This document shows positions 7,504-15,940 of a stretch of 64,000 nucleotides of DNA, in pieces. The notes under the pieces were generated by a model that did no database searches, was not told the DNA's origin, and saw nothing but the letters and a program-made list of their open reading frames with translations. This DNA comes from CAILZL01 sp050181835 (lineage in GTDB: Bacteria; Pseudomonadota; Gammaproteobacteria; Steroidobacterales; Steroidobacteraceae): assembly GCA_050181835.1 (NCBI GenBank), contig JBFXCU010000010.1, positions 21,679 to 85,678 on the forward strand. Reading direction: 5' to 3'. Numbering within the stretch: the stretch's first letter is position 1; each line of letters begins with the position of its first letter. Position numbers and translations under genes: made by a program.

Positions 7504-8301
7504 TTATACATTGATCTCCACGCTCACGGGGCAGTGGTCACTGCCCATTACCTCGGCGTGAATCGCCGCAGAGTTAACGTTGCTACGTAATGATTCTGAT
7601 ACCAGCACATAGTCAATTCTCCAACCGATATTGCGCGCCCGTGAATTAGCAAAGTGGCTCCACCATGAATAATGCCCATTGCCTTGCGTGAATAGGCGGA
7701 AGGTATCGACAAAGCCGGCGTCAACAAAGTGCTGAAATCCGGCGCGCTCTTCATCGGTAAAGCCTTTCTTGCCCACATTGGGTTTGGGATTGCTCAAGTC
7801 CAGCTCGGTATGCGCCACATTCAAGTCACCACAAAAAATCACCGGCTTGTGTTGTTCAAGTTGCTTGCAGTAAGCCAGAAATGCCGGATCCCAGTGTTCA
7901 TAGCGTAGCGCTAACCGGCCCAGGTCTTCCTTGGCATTAGGCGTGTAAACGGTAACGACATAGAACTGGTCGAATTCTGCCGCGATCACTCGACCTTCGG
8001 TGGTGGGGTCGCCAAACGCATCGTCGGCAAAACCATACTGCGCGGCGATGTTATCTGGAAAACCGTTAATAATGGCTAGTGGTTTCTGTTTCGTAAAAAT
8101 AGCTGTGCCAGAATAGCCTTTTTTTACTGCTGAGTTCCAGTACTCGTGATAGCCGGGTAAATCGATTTCCACCTGATCACGCTGAGCCTTGGTTTCTTGC
8201 AAGCACAAAATATCTGGCTGGTGGGCTTCCAGAAACGGGAGAAAATTGTTCTTCTTCAATACAGCGCGAATGCCGTTAACGTTCCAAGAATAGATCTTCA
8301 T
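7504..8301 (-). CDS. xthA: Exodeoxyribonuclease III
   Basis: DNA repair nuclease with AP endonuclease and 3'-5' exonuclease activity in base excision repair. The 265 residues cover one endonuclease/exonuclease/phosphatase domain with all expected motifs: MKIYSWNVNGIRA at the N-terminus, ILCLQETKAQ (metal-binding Glu), GDLNVAHTELDLSNP, GWRIDYVLVS and the C-terminal GSDHCPVSVEI with the catalytic Asp-His. The length is normal. It lies upstream of the aromatic leader on the same strand, but the leader has its own candidate promoter, so co-transcription is uncertain. Confidence 0.95.
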   Translation of the reverse strand: MKIYSWNVNGIRAVLKKNNFLPFLEAHQPDILCLQETKAQRDQVEIDLPGYHEYWNSAVKKGYSGTAIFTKQKPLAIINGFPDNIAAQYGFADDAFGDPTTEGRVIAAEFDQFYVVTVYTPNAKEDLGRLALRYEHWDPAFLAYCKQLEQHKPVIFCGDLNVAHTELDLSNPKPNVGKKGFTDEERAGFQHFVDAGFVDTFRLFTQGNGHYSWWSHFANSRARNIGWRIDYVLVSESLRSNVNSAAIHAEVMGSDHCPVSVEINV

Positions 8302-8488
8302 CTAAGTCATCTCACAAAATATTGACAGCAGAGCGGATTGGGTAAGTAGTAAGAATGAGTTGCGCATCATACACAGGCTTGTTTCATTCCCGACGGGAGG
8401 AGTGTTGAGATGAAGAAGTGTGTTTGCAACAGTAATTACGTATGCGAGCGGCTATAGTTGTCGCTCACATAACCGCTAGGGGAACCAC

Positions 8489-9052
8489 ATGAATAAAATG
8501 ATTTGCCGGATTTGTTTGAGCAGCCTTGCCATGCTCGCCAGTTTAAGTGCATCCGGTCAAGCACCGGCAGCGCCTGCCCCGCCGCCAGGCTCCCCCGCTG
8601 ATGAGTTGCCATTGAACGTAGCGGTTGAATGGGCACAGGCTGCCATCGCTGCTTGCAAGGCTAATGGTTACAACGTGACGGTCACCTATATGAATAACGA
8701 ATATGGCATTAAGCTCGTGATGCGTTCCGATGGCGCGCGCTCCGGCACTGCGGAAATTGGCCGACGCAAAGTTTTCACAGTGATCAAGAGCGGTATGAGC
8801 ACCGCTGATTTCGCCAAGTCCGTTGGTATTGACCCGAGCTTACCTCCTGTACCCGCAGCCCCCGGCAAGGCGTTCGGTTTGCCGCCTGGTGACAATCCTG
8901 ATCCAAACACGACCGTGTTAGCTGGTGGCCTTCAGATCAAGGTAAGGGATAAGGTGGTCGGTGCCATTAGCGTGTCAGGTGCGCCCGGTGGGGAGAAGGA
9001 CGTGGCCTGCGCTGAAGCGGGTCTGGCCAAAATTGCCAATAAGTTGAAGTAG
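8489..9052 (+). CDS. Exported GlcG/HbpS family protein
   Basis: 187 residues: a signal peptide (about 1-26, MNKMICRICLSSLAMLASLS), a short Pro/Ala-rich linker, and a GlcG/HbpS (DUF336) domain. Family features seen are LNVAVEWAQAAIAACKANGY at the start of the domain and GGLQIKVRDKVVGAISVSGA followed by GGEKDVACAEAGLAKI at the end. Relatives bind haem or cobalamin-type ligands, or have no known role. The ribosome site AGGGGA is well placed. Divergent from xthA and convergent with yceH, it looks monocistronic. Its ligand cannot be read from the sequence. Confidence 0.85.
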   Translation: MNKMICRICLSSLAMLASLSASGQAPAAPAPPPGSPADELPLNVAVEWAQAAIAACKANGYNVTVTYMNNEYGIKLVMRSDGARSGTAEIGRRKVFTVIKSGMSTADFAKSVGIDPSLPPVPAAPGKAFGLPPGDNPDPNTTVLAGGLQIKVRDKVVGAISVSGAPGGEKDVACAEAGLAKIANKLK

Positions 9053-9062
9053 TTGCATTGTG

Positions 9063-9728
9063 TTAGCTGTTAGCGTGCTTGTGTTTAAGCGCTGCCAGTT
9101 CGCGCTGTAAGTCCGCGACTTGTAGCTGTAGCTGTTCGATGCGTGCCAGTGACGAACTGGCACGTAGTTCGCTGGTCGTAGTGGTGGAAATATCTGGCTC
9201 TGATTCAGCTGCCACTACTTCACCACACAGCAGATGCGCATAACACGCATCACGCCGATTGGCTTGGCGCGGCAAGCGCACCACGAACGGTCCTTCCGTT
9301 TTGGTGGCAAGATTATTCAAGGCGGTTTCCACTTCGCTGATTTCTTTGATGTCAGCCATGCGTGCGGCGCGAGTGCGCAGCTCGCTTGGCGTTTGTGGGC
9401 CACGTATCAGTAGCTCGCATAAAATAGCTGTTTCCACCGCAGTGAATTCAAGACTGCCGAAGCCGGTGTTGCAGAGTCGATGCTGGTATTTTGGTACGCG
9501 ACTGCCAAAGCCAGATCGATCTAGTATCAAGTGCTTGTGAATAAGTACGCCGAGTGCTTGCTGAACTGTGTGCTCATCCAGATCCAAAGCTGGGGCGCGA
9601 TTGCTTTTTTGGTTGCAGGCATTAGTTAATGCATTTAGCGACAGTGGATACTGATCTGGGGTGGTGATGGACTTCTCTATCAGGCAGCCAATGATCCGGG
9701 CTTCGATAGGCGAAAGTTTGATGGACAT
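9063..9728 (-). CDS. yceH: YceH family protein (DUF480)
   Basis: 221 residues matching the YceH/UPF0502 family: LSPIEARIIGCLIEKSITTP and DQYPLSLNALTNACNQKSNR near the N-terminus, then FTAVETAILCELLIRGPQTP, SELRTRAARM and a second winged-helix-like half. The C-terminal ~30 residues (ARIEQLQLQVADLQRELAAL) form a short coiled coil. The structure of the family suggests two winged helices, but the biological role is unknown. It is convergent with the GlcG-like gene; 56 bases separate it from the next minus-strand gene upstream. Confidence 0.9.
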   Translation of the reverse strand: MSIKLSPIEARIIGCLIEKSITTPDQYPLSLNALTNACNQKSNRAPALDLDEHTVQQALGVLIHKHLILDRSGFGSRVPKYQHRLCNTGFGSLEFTAVETAILCELLIRGPQTPSELRTRAARMADIKEISEVETALNNLATKTEGPFVVRLPRQANRRDACYAHLLCGEVVAAESEPDISTTTTSELRASSSLARIEQLQLQVADLQRELAALKHKHANS

Positions 9729-9784
9729 GATTAACCTTGATGAGAAAGCATTGGTGCGTCTGTTGCGCAGCGTATTAAAAATAA

Positions 9785-10501
9785 TTATTCATCCAAGTCG
9801 AGGAATTCCATCGGTACTTCGGTACCTGCAATGCCTATAAATACAGGTAGTTTGGCATCGAAGCGTTGCCGGATTGCCGCAGGATCCACCATGGCTTCAG
9901 CCAGCGCACTGTTCAATTCGTAGGCGTTGATGTCATAGCCTGTGTCCTGCATGGCTTTGGAAAATGCATCGACATGCGTCGCGCCTGATTGATACACCAG
10001 TGGCGCGTACTCGGGTGCAATGTCGAAGTTATCGGGTTCTGCATAAGATTGCTTGCAGCCATCAACATTAGTTGCGTGATAGTTGCGGCAGGTTTGCGGG
10101 CGGGCAGCATAAATGCTGCAGCGATCTTCAATGAGAAAGGGGCACTTAAGGGTGTGCTGCATGCGCTGCATCTCATTGAGCTGTCCTAGCACTTGGCTGT
10201 TCGCCGCAATTTCACTGCGAAGTTGCTGCTGTTGTTCAACGCTAAAGTTAGTTTGTACAAACTCAAGAATATTTAGCGCTTCAACCGGGCGTACATCAAC
10301 GGAAAAGTGGCAGCACCATGAGCAACCGGCTTTACACGCCAGTGTGTGGGCATCGCTGGCCTGTGCCAGTCGTGCGTCGTGTCGTTGCAGTGATTGTTGA
10401 TAAGCTTTGATAGCGCCCAGTTCGGCGATGTCAGCGTTGGCCTGCGCGCCTTCTTGGGCTGAGATTTTTCGCACGGTCGCAAAGTCGATCAAGAACTCCA
10501 T
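9785..10501 (-). CDS. YkgJ-type cysteine-cluster protein
   Basis: 238 residues with the CxxxCxxC zinc- or iron-type cluster CKAGCSWCC, followed by CPFLIEDRCSIYAARPQTCR and NYHATNVDGC, the pattern of the YkgJ/UPF0153 family. Function unknown; some relatives are linked to metal-dependent modification. The chosen ATG at 10501 is preceded by AGGTAGGG and starts MEFLIDFATVRKI; a longer frame to 10588 adds a low-complexity N-terminus without a ribosome site. It is divergent from the mraZ promoter region. Confidence 0.83.
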   Translation of the reverse strand: MEFLIDFATVRKISAQEGAQANADIAELGAIKAYQQSLQRHDARLAQASDAHTLACKAGCSWCCHFSVDVRPVEALNILEFVQTNFSVEQQQQLRSEIAANSQVLGQLNEMQRMQHTLKCPFLIEDRCSIYAARPQTCRNYHATNVDGCKQSYAEPDNFDIAPEYAPLVYQSGATHVDAFSKAMQDTGYDINAYELNSALAEAMVDPAAIRQRFDAKLPVFIGIAGTEVPMEFLDLDE

Positions 10502-10857
10502 CCGCACCCTACCTGTCGATGAAAACCCGGGGTCTGGGTCAGCCTGTGCCGTTTGGCGGTTCAGATTGGGTGCCAGTAATCCAAGCAATCATACGGGAGC
10601 GCCAAAAATTCAGCTTGCCTGGTTAAAACCAGCTGTTTGGTTCAGCTGCGCACCGCTTTTGCGCGTCCGACCCTTGGCTTCTTGCTTGGTGCGACGGTTT
10701 TGGCGGGTTGTGGGGGTGATCCGTAATCATCAGGTGCATTCGACAAAAAATCGTTAAGCCTCTGATTCAGATAAGAAGTACGTATTTTTAACTCGCCGTT
10801 GCGCTGTGAAGCTGGGTCTAAGTCACTGACCTCCAAGCAGAATTTTGCATAACACCG
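10502..10857. other. Non-coding region upstream of the dcw cluster
   Basis: 356 bases between the YkgJ-type gene and the mraZ promoter. Open frames exist on both strands but none has a recognisable product, a ribosome site or coding-like composition. I see no RNA gene here. Confidence 0.5.
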
Positions 10858-10887
10858 TTGACTTGCCGAAGCACGGCTACCTATAGT
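10858..10887 (+). promoter_or_regulatory. Sigma-70 promoter of mraZ (Pmra)
   Basis: TTGACT (10858-10863), 18-base spacer, TATAGT (10882-10887): five of six matches in both boxes. Predicted start of transcription is near 10894, immediately before the TGG repeat array and about 96 bases before the mraZ ATG. This is the expected main promoter of the dcw cluster. Confidence 0.75.
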
Positions 10888-10896
10888 GCGTCCCGG

Positions 10897-10951
10897 TGGA
10901 AAAAAATGGGATGAAGTGGGATTTTTTGGTGGCAAGTGGATGTCACTGGGT
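10897..10951 (+). promoter_or_regulatory. MraZ operator: six TGG boxes at 10-bp spacing
   Basis: TGG begins at 10897, 10907, 10917, 10927, 10937 and 10947: boxes TGGAA, TGGGA, TGGGA, TGGTG, TGGAT, TGGGT, each followed by five other bases. E. coli MraZ is known to bind TGGGN boxes with 5-base spacers upstream of its own gene; three are usual there. Here six lie in exact helical register just downstream of the predicted transcription start. The binding itself is inferred. Confidence 0.8.
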
Positions 10952-10989
10952 TTTTTGGAAATTCTCAAGTCGAGCAAGCTTAAATCGCC

Positions 10990-11445
10990 ATGTTTCGCGG
11001 TGAAAACAAAATCACGCTGGACCCAAAAGGTCGTCTCGCGGTGCCTACTCGTTATCGAGAAGGCATCACGGAGGACGCTGCCGGACAGTTGGTGGTCACC
11101 ATAGACCATCGTGATCGGTGTTTACTCATTTACATGATTCATGACTGGGAAGAGATCCAGCGCAAATTAACCAAGCTACCCGCATTGAATCCCATGGCGC
11201 GTGATCTGCAGCGCTTGATGATTGGTCATGCTACCGATATCGAACTGGATTCGCATGGGCGCGTGCTGATTCCACCTAATTTACGTGAGTACGCCGGACT
11301 GAACCGCGATGTGGTGTTGTCCGGTCAGGGTACGCGGTTTGAACTATGGGACGAGACGCTCTGGATTGCACAACGTGAAGCGGCTTTACAGGCACATCGC
11401 GGCAATCAGGACTTACCGCCTGAACTTAGCTCGATCTCACTGTAG
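10990..11445 (+). CDS. mraZ: MraZ, transcriptional regulator of the dcw cluster
   Basis: DNA-binding AbrB/SpoVT-like protein that forms ring-shaped oligomers and represses the dcw promoter. 151 residues with the two tandem family modules: FRGENKITLDPKGRLAVPTR at the N-terminus and ATDIELDSHGRVLIPPNLRE in the second half (DxxGR motifs in both). It is the first gene of the cluster, its operator lies about 40-90 bases upstream, and its stop codon overlaps the rsmH start by one base. Confidence 0.96.
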   Translation: MFRGENKITLDPKGRLAVPTRYREGITEDAAGQLVVTIDHRDRCLLIYMIHDWEEIQRKLTKLPALNPMARDLQRLMIGHATDIELDSHGRVLIPPNLREYAGLNRDVVLSGQGTRFELWDETLWIAQREAALQAHRGNQDLPPELSSISL

Positions 11446-12386
11446 TGAGCGCTGCTGAGTTCAAGCATGAGCCAGTGCTACTTGAAGAGGCACTGGCAGC
11501 TCTGGCCATTACTGCCGATGGTTGCTATCTGGATGCGACCTTTGGCAGGGGTGGGCATAGCAGTTGGATATTGCAGCAGCTGGGTGCGAACGGACGCTTG
11601 TTGGGTCTGGATCGTGATCCCACCGCCATTGCATTGGGCCGACAGCGGTATGGGAGTGATGCGCGCTTGCAGTTGGTGCAGTGTGCATTTGCCGAACTCA
11701 CTCAAGCAGTGCAAGAGGTGGGTATGACGCAAGGTCTGGATGGCGTGTTGTTTGATCTAGGTGTGTCGTCGCCGCAGCTTGATGATGCGGCGCGTGGGTT
11801 TAGCTTTATGCAAGACGGGCCGCTGGATATGCGGATGGATAATTCAACAGGCATCACGGCAGCAAGCTGGCTGGCAAAAGTCAGTGAGCACGAGCTGCTG
11901 GGTGTGATTCGTGACTATGGTGAGGAACGATTTGCGCGGCGTATCGCTAGTGCCATTGTGCAGCAGCGTAATCAACAGCCAATCAACACCACGGCTGAGT
12001 TGGCGCAGATTGTCAGTAGCGCAGTACCGACTCGCGAGCCCGGCAAGCATCCTGCCACCCGTACTTTTCAGGCAATTCGCATTGCGGTGAACGCGGAGTT
12101 GCAACAAATCGATCAGGCACTGCAGCAAGTGTTGACGCAACTCAAGCCGGGAGGCCGGCTGTGCGTCATTAGTTTTCATTCACTGGAAGATCAGCGCGTC
12201 AAAAAATTTATGCAGCAACATTCGCAGGACGATCCGCTGTTTGCTGGATTGCCCGTGGTGCCGCCGGAACGACGCGCCACGCTAAAGCGCATTGGAAAGG
12301 CGATCCATGCCAGTGATGCTGAAGTGCGCCGCAACCCACGAGCGCGCAGTGCCATTTTGCGCGTCGCGCAGCGGGTAGCGGCATGA
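11445..12386 (+). CDS. rsmH: RsmH, 16S rRNA m4C1402 methyltransferase
   Basis: SAM-dependent N4-methyltransferase for C1402 of 16S rRNA (formerly MraW). 313 residues: HEPVLLEEALAAL at the start, the SAM motif YLDATFGRGGHS near residue 28, GVLFDLGVSSPQLDDAARGF, DMRMD, HPATRTFQAIRIAVNAEL, GRLCVISFHSLEDQRVKKF and the C-terminal NPRARSAILRVA. The start is GTG at 11445, overlapping the mraZ stop; the end overlaps ftsL by ATGA. Length and motifs are complete. Confidence 0.97.
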   Translation: MSAAEFKHEPVLLEEALAALAITADGCYLDATFGRGGHSSWILQQLGANGRLLGLDRDPTAIALGRQRYGSDARLQLVQCAFAELTQAVQEVGMTQGLDGVLFDLGVSSPQLDDAARGFSFMQDGPLDMRMDNSTGITAASWLAKVSEHELLGVIRDYGEERFARRIASAIVQQRNQQPINTTAELAQIVSSAVPTREPGKHPATRTFQAIRIAVNAELQQIDQALQQVLTQLKPGGRLCVISFHSLEDQRVKKFMQQHSQDDPLFAGLPVVPPERRATLKRIGKAIHASDAEVRRNPRARSAILRVAQRVAA

Positions 12387-12658
12387 ATATCTCACTGCGA
12401 CTGGAGCTGTTGCTGTTGTGGTGTGCGGTGCTGGCTTCGGCAGTCGGGGTGGTATGGGGCAAGCAGCAATCTCGAAACCAGTTCGTTGAATTGCAACGTC
12501 TTGAAAAGGAACGTGATCAGCTGGACACCGAATGGGGTCAGCTGCGCTTGGAACAAAGTACTTGGGTGACTTACGGACGAATAGAGACCATCGCTCGCGA
12601 GCAGTTACGCATGGTGGTGCCCGACCCAAACCATGTGCACTTAGTGGAACAGCCATGA
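12383..12658 (+). CDS. ftsL: FtsL, cell division protein
   Basis: Small bitopic divisome protein that forms a complex with FtsB and FtsQ and activates FtsWI. 91 residues: a short cytoplasmic start, one membrane helix (about 5-23, LELLLLWCAVLASAVGVVWG), then a periplasmic coiled coil (FVELQRLEKERDQLDTEWGQ) and the family phrase ETIAREQLRMVVPDP. Identification is by position between rsmH and ftsI plus topology. No ftsB lies nearby, as expected. Confidence 0.93.
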   Translation: MNISLRLELLLLWCAVLASAVGVVWGKQQSRNQFVELQRLEKERDQLDTEWGQLRLEQSTWVTYGRIETIAREQLRMVVPDPNHVHLVEQP

Positions 12659-12690
12659 ATATGGCTGGTAGCAGAGGAGTTTGGCGTTGA
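12655..12690 (+). other. 11-codon frame linking ftsL to ftsI
   Basis: An ATG overlapping the ftsL stop (ATGA) opens an 11-codon frame, MNMAGSRGVWR, whose TGA overlaps the preferred TTG start of ftsI (TTGA at 12687-12690). It carries the AGAGGAG ribosome site of ftsI inside it. It could be a coupling peptide or simple chance. Confidence 0.3.
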
Positions 12691-14423
12691 TCGATTTGCG
12701 CAATACTGACAACAAGAGCTTTGCCGTGGAGCAGTTCCGCGCACGCTTGCGTTGGGTGTTCGTTGCCTTGGGTCTCGCTGGACTTGGTCTGATCGTACGC
12801 GCTGCTGATCTGCAGTTGTTCGATGACGGCATGCTGTTGAAAGAGGGAACCGCGCGCTTTGCGCGCGTTGCCAAACTGTCGGCCCATCGCGGTGCGATTT
12901 ATGATCGTAATGGTGAAGCCTTGGCAATGAGTACACCGGTGGACTCGGTGTGGATCAATCCTGAGCAATTGAATCAGGCTGCGGATCAGATTCCGAAATT
13001 GGCTGAGGCACTCAATCGCGAAACCAAGTGGTTGGAACAGAAGGTCTCCAGCAATCTGGAGCGCGGATTTGTGTACCTGCTGCGGCACATGAACCCAAAA
13101 GATGCGGCGCAGGTCAAAGCACTGAATATTCCTGGGGTGTATTTGCAGCGTGAATATCGACGCTTTTACCCGGCTGGTGAAGTTACCGGACATGTGCTGG
13201 GTTTTACCAATATTGATGATGCTGGTCGTGAAGGGCTGGAGCTGGCTTACGACCACTGGTTGAGTGGTGTTCCTGGTTCCAAGCTGGTTATCCAGGATCG
13301 TCTTGGTCGATCGGTGGAAGACGTGGAAAGCTTGAGTGCGACGCGGCCCGGACAGGATGTTACCACCAGTATTGACGTACGCATTCAGTACCTTGCTTAT
13401 CGTGAGCTGAAAAAAGCCATACAGGATCATCGTGCTGTTTCTGGCTCGGTGATCGTGATTGATGTGGAGACCGGCGAGATTCTCGCCATGGTCAATCAGC
13501 CTTCATACAACCCCAATGATCCAGAGCAGCGCGAAGCAAGTAACTATCGCAATCGTGCTGCTACTGATTTGCTGGAGCCCGGCTCCAGCATGAAGCCGTT
13601 TGTTGCAACCGCAGGTGTGGTGACAGGTCGTTATCACGCCAACACCATTATTGATACCTCGCCTGGGCAGGTGACAGTTGGCATCAAAACTTTTAGTGAT
13701 GAACATCCCATTGGTGCTGCATCGCTAACTACCGTGATCGCTAAATCCAGCAATGTCGGCATGACTAAGCTGGCCTTATCGCTAACGCCTGAGCAAATGT
13801 GGGCGACGCTTGATGCATTCGGTTTTGGACAAGTGACGGGAAGTGGGTTTCCCGGCGAAGCAGCTGGTGTGCTACTGAATTACAAGCAATGGCGTCCGAT
13901 CAATCAAGCCACCATGTCTTTCGGCTATGGGCTATCAGTCACGCCGCTACAGTTGGCGCACGCTTACGCGATTTTGGGTGCGGGTGGTATTTCTCGACCG
14001 CTAACCTTCGAGCGGGTAACCGATCCGGTGCAAGGTACGCGAGTTATCGACCAGTCGGTAGCGCGTGAGATGGTAAAGATCATGAAAAGCGTGGTCAGTG
14101 AAGAAGGTACTGGCAATCGCGCCGCGCTGATTGGCTATCAAGTCTCCGGTAAAACCGGTACCGCTTGGAAGGCCAGTGAAGGTAGTTATTCCACCAACAG
14201 ATACGTCGCTATCTTTGGTGGCTTGGTTCCTGCTAGCAAGCCTCGTTTCGCCAGCGTGGTAGTTATCAATGAACCACGCGATGGTGGTTACTACGGCGGC
14301 ACGGTGGCGGCACCTGTATTCGCCAATGTGATGGCGGGTGCGTTGCGTTTGTTGGCAGTGCCACCTGATGGCCTGGATATGGTGCCGGCTGCAACGCTGG
14401 TACAAAACGGAGTGACGCCGTGA
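12687..14423 (+). CDS. ftsI: FtsI (PBP3), septal peptidoglycan transpeptidase
   Basis: Class B penicillin-binding protein that cross-links septal peptidoglycan with FtsW. 578 residues: one N-terminal membrane helix (about 20-40), the dimerisation/pedestal domain (HRGAIYDRNGEALAMSTPVD), and a transpeptidase domain with the SxxK motif in EPGSSMKPF, SxN in AKSSNVGM, and KTG in SGKTGTAWK. The start is taken as TTG at 12687, seven bases after AGAGGAG; the TTG at 12681 is too close to the ribosome site. The end overlaps murE by 4 bases. Confidence 0.96.
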   Translation: MIDLRNTDNKSFAVEQFRARLRWVFVALGLAGLGLIVRAADLQLFDDGMLLKEGTARFARVAKLSAHRGAIYDRNGEALAMSTPVDSVWINPEQLNQAADQIPKLAEALNRETKWLEQKVSSNLERGFVYLLRHMNPKDAAQVKALNIPGVYLQREYRRFYPAGEVTGHVLGFTNIDDAGREGLELAYDHWLSGVPGSKLVIQDRLGRSVEDVESLSATRPGQDVTTSIDVRIQYLAYRELKKAIQDHRAVSGSVIVIDVETGEILAMVNQPSYNPNDPEQREASNYRNRAATDLLEPGSSMKPFVATAGVVTGRYHANTIIDTSPGQVTVGIKTFSDEHPIGAASLTTVIAKSSNVGMTKLALSLTPEQMWATLDAFGFGQVTGSGFPGEAAGVLLNYKQWRPINQATMSFGYGLSVTPLQLAHAYAILGAGGISRPLTFERVTDPVQGTRVIDQSVAREMVKIMKSVVSEEGTGNRAALIGYQVSGKTGTAWKASEGSYSTNRYVAIFGGLVPASKPRFASVVVINEPRDGGYYGGTVAAPVFANVMAGALRLLAVPPDGLDMVPAATLVQNGVTP

Positions 14424-15940
14424 ACGCCGTCGCTGTTGAACCAACTCTCTCAACTGGCTCACCCAGCTTGCGTACGTTATTGCGCGGACTGGTTGCAGAA
14501 CCGTTGTTAGTACAGATCCCGGATCAAGCTATCACGGGTCTATCATTGGATAGTCGCAAGGTGTTATCGGGTTCAGTGTTTCTGGCGGTGCCCGGTTTGC
14601 AATCACATGGTATGGACTATGCGATACAAGCCGTGCGTAACGGTGCCACTGTCGTGTTGTGGCAGCCAACCGCTGCTCGAGTTGCGCTCACTATTCCAAA
14701 TGCACGTTGCGTTTCGATACCGCAGTTAAGCGACTTGTTGGGTGTGTTGGCAGATCGCTTTTACGCGCAGCCCTCTGCGCATTTGCGGATCGCTGCCGTC
14801 ACGGGCACCAACGGCAAAAGCACTACCGCCTACTTGTTGGCAGCGGCGGCGCAATACTGCGGGATTGCGGCGGGTTACTCTGGAACCGTTGGTTATGGTC
14901 GTCTCAATGCGCTGCAGACTGCGACGCATACCACGCCCGATGTAGTGAGTATGCACCGGCAGTTGGCGGAACTACGCGATACCGGCGCGCTGGCGGTGGG
15001 GATGGAAGTGTCTTCGCATGCCTTGCATCAGGCGCGCATCGCGGCGGTGCGCATCGATACAGCAGTATTCACCAATCTAAGTCGCGACCATCTCGATTAT
15101 CACGACACCATGCAGGCGTACGGTGATGCCAAGGCAATGCTGTTTAACGTGCCGGAATTGCGGCATCGCGTAGTGAATGCTGATGATGTATTTGGTCGTG
15201 AACTGGCATCGCGTAACTCCACGGCAAGTATCACCACTCTATATAGCTGTGATGCAAGCTTTAATGCGTCGCGTTTGGTGCAGGCTCGTGAAGTGCGGCT
15301 GAGTGAGGCTGGTTTGCAGCTGCAGTTGGCGGGCAGTTTCGGTGCCGCGACTCTACGTTCCGCATTGCTGGGACGATTCAACGCAGAGAATTTGCTAGCC
15401 GCGTTGGCGGTGTTGCTCGGCTGGGATGTGCCAATGAGCAAAGCAGTACAGGCGTTAGAACAGGCGGTGGCACCGCCGGGTCGAATGGAGCTGCTCAGTG
15501 GCGGTAACAAGCGAGTGGTGATTGATTACGCGCACACGCCGGATGCTCTGCAGAAAGCATTGCAGGTGCTGAAAGCCCATTGCCGTGGGCAACTGATTTG
15601 TGTGTTTGGTTGCGGTGGCGATCGTGATCCAGGCAAGCGCGCAGCAATGGGGGCGATTGCCGCTGCAGGTGCCGATCAAGTGATTGTCACCAATGACAAT
15701 CCACGTAATGAAGATCCACAGCAGATTATCACCGCCATTCAAGCTGGCATGGGTGACTATCCAGTGATCATTCAACCCGATCGGGCGCTGGCGATTGAGC
15801 AGGCGCTAGCGATGGCGCACGCCGATGACATGGTGTTGATAGCTGGCAAGGGCCATGAGGATTATCAGCTCGTGGGAACTCACACGCATCATTTCAGTGA
15901 CCGCGAAGTAGTGCAGGCTTGTCTGAGCGGTGCTGCATGA
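14420..15940 (+). CDS. murE: MurE, UDP-MurNAc-tripeptide ligase (meso-DAP adding)
   Basis: Cytoplasmic ATP-dependent ligase adding meso-diaminopimelate to UDP-MurNAc-Ala-Glu. 506 residues: N-terminal UDP-binding domain (GLSLDSRKV), central ATPase domain with VTGTNGKSTTAYLLAAAA and MEVSSHAL, and C-terminal domain with DNPRNEDP, where DNPR is the signature for meso-DAP rather than lysine. The start is GTG at 14420, overlapping the ftsI stop (GTGA). The peptidoglycan should therefore be the Gram-negative A1-gamma type. Confidence 0.97.
   Translation: MNAVAVEPTLSTGSPSLRTLLRGLVAEPLLVQIPDQAITGLSLDSRKVLSGSVFLAVPGLQSHGMDYAIQAVRNGATVVLWQPTAARVALTIPNARCVSIPQLSDLLGVLADRFYAQPSAHLRIAAVTGTNGKSTTAYLLAAAAQYCGIAAGYSGTVGYGRLNALQTATHTTPDVVSMHRQLAELRDTGALAVGMEVSSHALHQARIAAVRIDTAVFTNLSRDHLDYHDTMQAYGDAKAMLFNVPELRHRVVNADDVFGRELASRNSTASITTLYSCDASFNASRLVQAREVRLSEAGLQLQLAGSFGAATLRSALLGRFNAENLLAALAVLLGWDVPMSKAVQALEQAVAPPGRMELLSGGNKRVVIDYAHTPDALQKALQVLKAHCRGQLICVFGCGGDRDPGKRAAMGAIAAAGADQVIVTNDNPRNEDPQQIITAIQAGMGDYPVIIQPDRALAIEQALAMAHADDMVLIAGKGHEDYQLVGTHTHHFSDREVVQACLSGAA

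Noticed and set aside
10407..10757. Plus-strand frame upstream of mraZ
   Set aside because: Overlaps the YkgJ-type gene antisense, has no ribosome site and no recognisable product.
12282..13430. 382-codon minus-strand frame across rsmH, ftsL and ftsI
   Set aside because: It spans three well-identified genes and shows no known motif; long antisense frames are common in coding DNA of this composition.
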